Shown: piece by piece, positions 61,737-64,000 of the stretch
Numbering within the stretch: position 1 is the stretch's first letter
How the letters are laid out: every line of letters begins with the position of its first letter
Assembly (NCBI GenBank): GCA_019119355.1
Contig: DWXE01000006.1
Span: 62,001-126,000 of the forward strand
Length of the DNA: 64,000 nt
Source: Candidatus Eisenbergiella merdigallinarum
Lineage (GTDB): Bacteria > Bacillota > Clostridia > Lachnospirales > Lachnospiraceae
Direction of reading: 5' to 3'
Made by a program: the position numbers and the translations under genes
Notes under the pieces: model-generated
What the model was told of the DNA's origin: nothing
Databases searched by the model: none
The model's input: the letters and a program-made list of their open reading frames with translations, nothing else

Positions 61737-62759
61737 TTACCAGGCGACTGCTATATCGATTTGCGTAGGATTTGCGTAGATAAAATCTCCGGTATCAGCC
61801 ACAATACAGGTACCAAGACTGCTTTCGACAAGACTGCCTCTCGGTCTGAGGTTCAGATCAGCTGCACACATGATATATGATCCCAGCATTTTACATCCGT
61901 CTTCTCTTATCCAGTATGGATATTCCTCTTCCGAAAAACCGGCTTTTCTCATGATCCTGACCACACCGGACATATTGAGGTTATAATAGGTCTCCTTTCC
62001 ACTAGGGCCGAGCACAGTCCCATTATGCCTGTTCAACACACCAGGCCGGACGGTTTCCTTCTGATTGGTTCTGTTGCTTTCCTTTTTCAGGCTCGTCCTC
62101 AATACTGTAGCCTTTTCCCTGAGTTGATCTGCTTCTTTTATGAGCAGATCATCACTGCTCGCAATCAAGATCCCATCGTCCCCTTCCGGTTCTCCCATAT
62201 ATGGCTCCGCATCCGTGACGATACGGGCATAGCTGACCTCGGATTCCTTGACCCAGCCGTGTTCTTTATTTCCGGAACTGTCAGTAACATAGGTGATCTC
62301 GATCCAGCCATCTTTTGATCCCCATACATCCAAGTCATCCGTAGAAACTGTCGGTTCGGTTGCACCGGCTTTCCTTTCCGCTAAAACAGTCGCTCCAGCA
62401 TCTGGCTCTGCGTATATGGATATGTCCTTGTCCGCCGCTATTCCGTCCTGTGACGTAACATCTTCCAGTATCTCATCGGAATTATCGAGCCAGGATGCTT
62501 TCATGTATCCGGTATACCCTCCGGAGAATACTTTTACATAACTACCGTCTTCACCGATGACACGGCAGACACCTCCTTCCGGAACAAAGGCTATTTTTAT
62601 TGAGTTCTGGTCTGCTTCCTCGTAAATATAGCAGTCGTCATAAGCACAGGCGTAAAAGTATGAGGCCCCGGCAGCATATGAATCAACCGCTGGCATCATA
62701 CCTACCAGGAGCGATACGCACATGGATGGTATAAGGGCTTTTAAGTGTCTGCCTTTCAC
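61737..62759 (-). CDS. Exported SH3b/3D-domain protein
   Basis: A 340-residue secreted protein. A signal peptide (ALIPSMCVSLLVGMMPAVDSYA) is followed by two or three SH3b-like repeats (CYIYEEADQNS.. GYTGYMKASWL; ISIYAEPDAG.. KEHGWVKESEV). The C-terminal 3D (Asp-Asp-Asp) domain is GTVLGPSGKETYYNL .. MCAADLNLRPRG.. VADTGDF.. IDIAVAW, with the three conserved Asp residues. 3D domains are often found in wall-lytic or resuscitation proteins. GTG 62759 is the start: GGAGGGG lies upstream and it overlaps the preceding stop (GTGA). Confidence 0.82.
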   Translation of the reverse strand: MKGRHLKALIPSMCVSLLVGMMPAVDSYAAGASYFYACAYDDCYIYEEADQNSIKIAFVPEGGVCRVIGEDGSYVKVFSGGYTGYMKASWLDNSDEILEDVTSQDGIAADKDISIYAEPDAGATVLAERKAGATEPTVSTDDLDVWGSKDGWIEITYVTDSSGNKEHGWVKESEVSYARIVTDAEPYMGEPEGDDGILIASSDDLLIKEADQLREKATVLRTSLKKESNRTNQKETVRPGVLNRHNGTVLGPSGKETYYNLNMSGVVRIMRKAGFSEEEYPYWIREDGCKMLGSYIMCAADLNLRPRGSLVESSLGTCIVADTGDFIYANPTQIDIAVAW

Positions 62760-63355
62760 TTTCCGCCCCTCCCTGTACAGATCCCATCCGGCCTCAGGCT
62801 GTTTACAGCCCATGTGACATCATTTTCAAGCAGCACTGCTCCCTTTACAAGAGTTTGCCTGCTGAAATCAGAAAGGAATGCGTTGCGTCCTTTCCCAAGG
62901 TAACCGCAGATCATATCAACGGTCATCTCGGCATTTTCCACCTGGCTGCTGATAGGGGTATCGTTGTCGACATCGTACCATCCAGAAATGGATTCATGGA
63001 TGCTTTCTAACGTGCACTCCCCTTCCGCATCCCTGCTCAGGCAATGCACCAGAGCGGTGTACAGTGCGCGCTCAGCGTCATTGGCAGACCTGCACATACG
63101 GATCTTGTGCACGTCTATGGAATCGATGGGGAGAATGCGGTTTTCCCATCCGCGCTTGACCATGACCTCATCACAGGCAAGCTCGATCAGGTTCAGATTC
63201 TCCTGCGCAAGGCGGGATGCTTTCGCACGCAGCTTCTTTACCTCTCTTTTTCTCAGTGCCTCATTGGCAGCGCAAACAGCGGCTCCTCCCGCAAGGATCG
63301 TAAATGCCAGTTTAGGCATGTTTTTTTTCAGGTTGATTCTGTCCAGCAGATCCAT
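62756..63355 (-). CDS. Membrane-anchored protein of unknown function
   Basis: A 199-residue protein with a basic start (LLDRINLKKNMPK), one transmembrane helix (about 15-30, AFTILAGGAAVCAA), and a helical soluble domain with KKLRAKASRLAQENLNLIE. No family recognised. AAGGAGG precedes ATG 63355 and the stop overlaps the 3D-domain gene start, so the two are one unit. The C-terminal part (SQVENAEMTVDMICGYLGKG) may be cytoplasmic. Confidence 0.75.
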   Translation of the reverse strand: MDLLDRINLKKNMPKLAFTILAGGAAVCAANEALRKREVKKLRAKASRLAQENLNLIELACDEVMVKRGWENRILPIDSIDVHKIRMCRSANDAERALYTALVHCLSRDAEGECTLESIHESISGWYDVDNDTPISSQVENAEMTVDMICGYLGKGRNAFLSDFSRQTLVKGAVLLENDVTWAVNSLRPDGICTGRGGK

Positions 63356-63669
63356 TCCTCTGCCTCCTTCCTTTATGGTTTGAGAGTAATATGCAAGAAA
63401 CCATTTCGGGAAAAGCTGATTTTTTCGCATTGTTTGACATCAGCACTCCAGGTATCTTTTTGCGGATACGGAAAAGATGTGTTAAGACATAGACAGGACA
63501 TGAGATACAGTCCTTCGCCGGTTCAGGTGAATATATGATTTCCTTTTCTTTCTTGTCAGCAGGGCGGCGATCTTGGGATTTGCTGCCTTGCATTATTTGT
63601 AAATGTTCGGGGGGATCGGATGTTTGGGCTTCACCAGCAGGACAAACATTTTTCTGTCCCGCTCTTTTT

Positions 63670-63698
63670 ATGACAAAGAATTTTAGATGTGCTATATT
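63670..63698 (+). promoter_or_regulatory. Rightward promoter candidate near the window end
   Basis: ATGACA (63670-63675), 17 bases, TATATT (63693-63698). It would begin a transcript near 63705 that leads out of the window. Confidence 0.45.
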
Positions 63699-63726
63699 AT
63701 TGTTAGGGCAAAGAAAGACAGCCCTT

Positions 63727-63743
63727 CCGCCGGTGTGAGGCGG
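63727..63743 (+). other. Small leader hairpin CCGCC/GGCGG
   Basis: CCGCC (63727-63731), a 7-base loop and GGCGG (63739-63743), in the leader of the rightward promoter, preceded by GGGC..GCCC. The GC-rich hairpin stands out from the AT-rich surroundings. No T-run directly follows; a pyrimidine-rich tract comes 10 bases later. Confidence 0.35.
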
Positions 63744-64000
63744 ATGCGATTTTCCTTTTTCCTTTTCTTATTTCTGCGAAGGGTGGGACACAGGAGAGAA
63801 AGATCCCTCACAGCCTGCCCTTTTGTGGATTGCGTCAGCATACTTTCCGGAACAATGATGGTATCTGGGGAATATTTCTTTGTGACCGCAGTGTTTTTCT
63901 TTTCTTATCGCTTACACTATTTTCGCAAACCATCTCTCATCTTCTCTCGCTCCTTGCCGATTGTTGCCGTCGGCCCCAACTTTTGAGTCTGGTGGTTCCC

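Larger units (their letters stand above)
54650..64000. mobile_element. Integrase-bearing accessory island (right end outside window)
   Basis: Base composition falls from the GC-rich core to a clearly AT-richer stretch immediately upstream of TIGR03960. The island begins with two tyrosine recombinases and an excisionase-like HTH gene, then carries a phage-type DUF1351 gene, Ku/ligase, and secreted or membrane proteins with no core neighbours. No conjugation or capsid genes are in view and I could not define attachment repeats, because only one end lies in the window. It could be an ICE, an IME or a degraded prophage. Confidence 0.7.
63356..64000. other. Window end: no supported coding region
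   Basis: About 645 bp without a gene I can support. It must hold the promoter of the 62.7-63.4 kb operon, although I see no clear -35/-10 on the minus strand. A rightward promoter and a small hairpin are listed separately. A rightward frame at 63687-63986 has no ribosome site and overlaps that promoter. Confidence 0.5.

Noticed and set aside
63687..63986. Plus-strand frame of 99 codons at the window end
   Set aside because: Its ATG lies within the promoter candidate, with no ribosome site; Phe/Leu/Arg-rich translation looks random.
54642..64000. CRISPR array or restriction-modification system on the island
   Set aside because: No regularly spaced repeats and no Cas, methyltransferase or endonuclease motifs seen in the frames.

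Overview
The window looks like a chromosomal segment of a high-GC anaerobic Clostridia, most likely Lachnospiraceae-like. The signs are single-membrane genes throughout (mreBCD/minCDE, sepF, lexA beside a YneA-like gene, an L27 with a cleavable leader plus its protease Prp), a superoxide-reductase-type desulfoferrodoxin, and TIGR03960/TIGR03936 genes beside RNase E/G. Genes are tightly packed, often with 4-base ATGA overlaps.

Layout. 1-8.7 kb: end of ybeY, a lipid/oligosaccharide flippase, a BofC-like exported protein, two FAD oxidoreductases, then proB, a DUF896 gene, 5-formyl-THF cyclo-ligase and proA. 8.7-19 kb: pepT, miaB, desulfoferrodoxin, a strongly folded RNA candidate ending in a terminator just before mutS, then mutL, miaA and a PLP methionine-gamma-lyase-family protein. 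19-30 kb: the cell-shape and division block radC-mreBCD-PBP2-minCDE-rodA, then mgsA and a D-Ala-D-Ala carboxypeptidase. 30-40 kb: a HlyD-like adaptor, yggS, sepF, aroB, lspA, rluD, then the ribosome block (L21 leader-rplU-prp-rpmA-obgE-yhbY-nadD-yqeK-rsfS). 40-42 kb: a divergent lexA / SOS division-inhibitor pair with three LexA-like boxes. 42-54.6 kb: a two-component system, a Xer-type recombinase, a TtcA-like tRNA thiolase, dtd, a cytidylate-kinase-like protein, a GH13 glucosidase, a NUDIX hydrolase, RNase E/G and two radical-SAM-associated proteins.

54.65-64 kb: an AT-richer accessory island with different codon use, cut by the window end. It carries an excisionase-like HTH gene, two overlapping tyrosine recombinases, a DUF1351 phage-type protein, a two-gene non-homologous end-joining module (Ku plus a stand-alone ATP-dependent ligase), an orphan protein, and a coupled pair encoding a membrane-anchored protein and an exported SH3/3D-domain protein.

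The most interesting signals are: (1) the promoter, palindrome, multi-branched RNA and terminator directly in front of mutS; (2) the lexA/yneA-like SOS divergon with a long structured leader; (3) the Ku-ligase NHEJ module on an integrase-bearing element; (4) a large insertion in PBP2. All calls come from reading the sequence; no database search was run.
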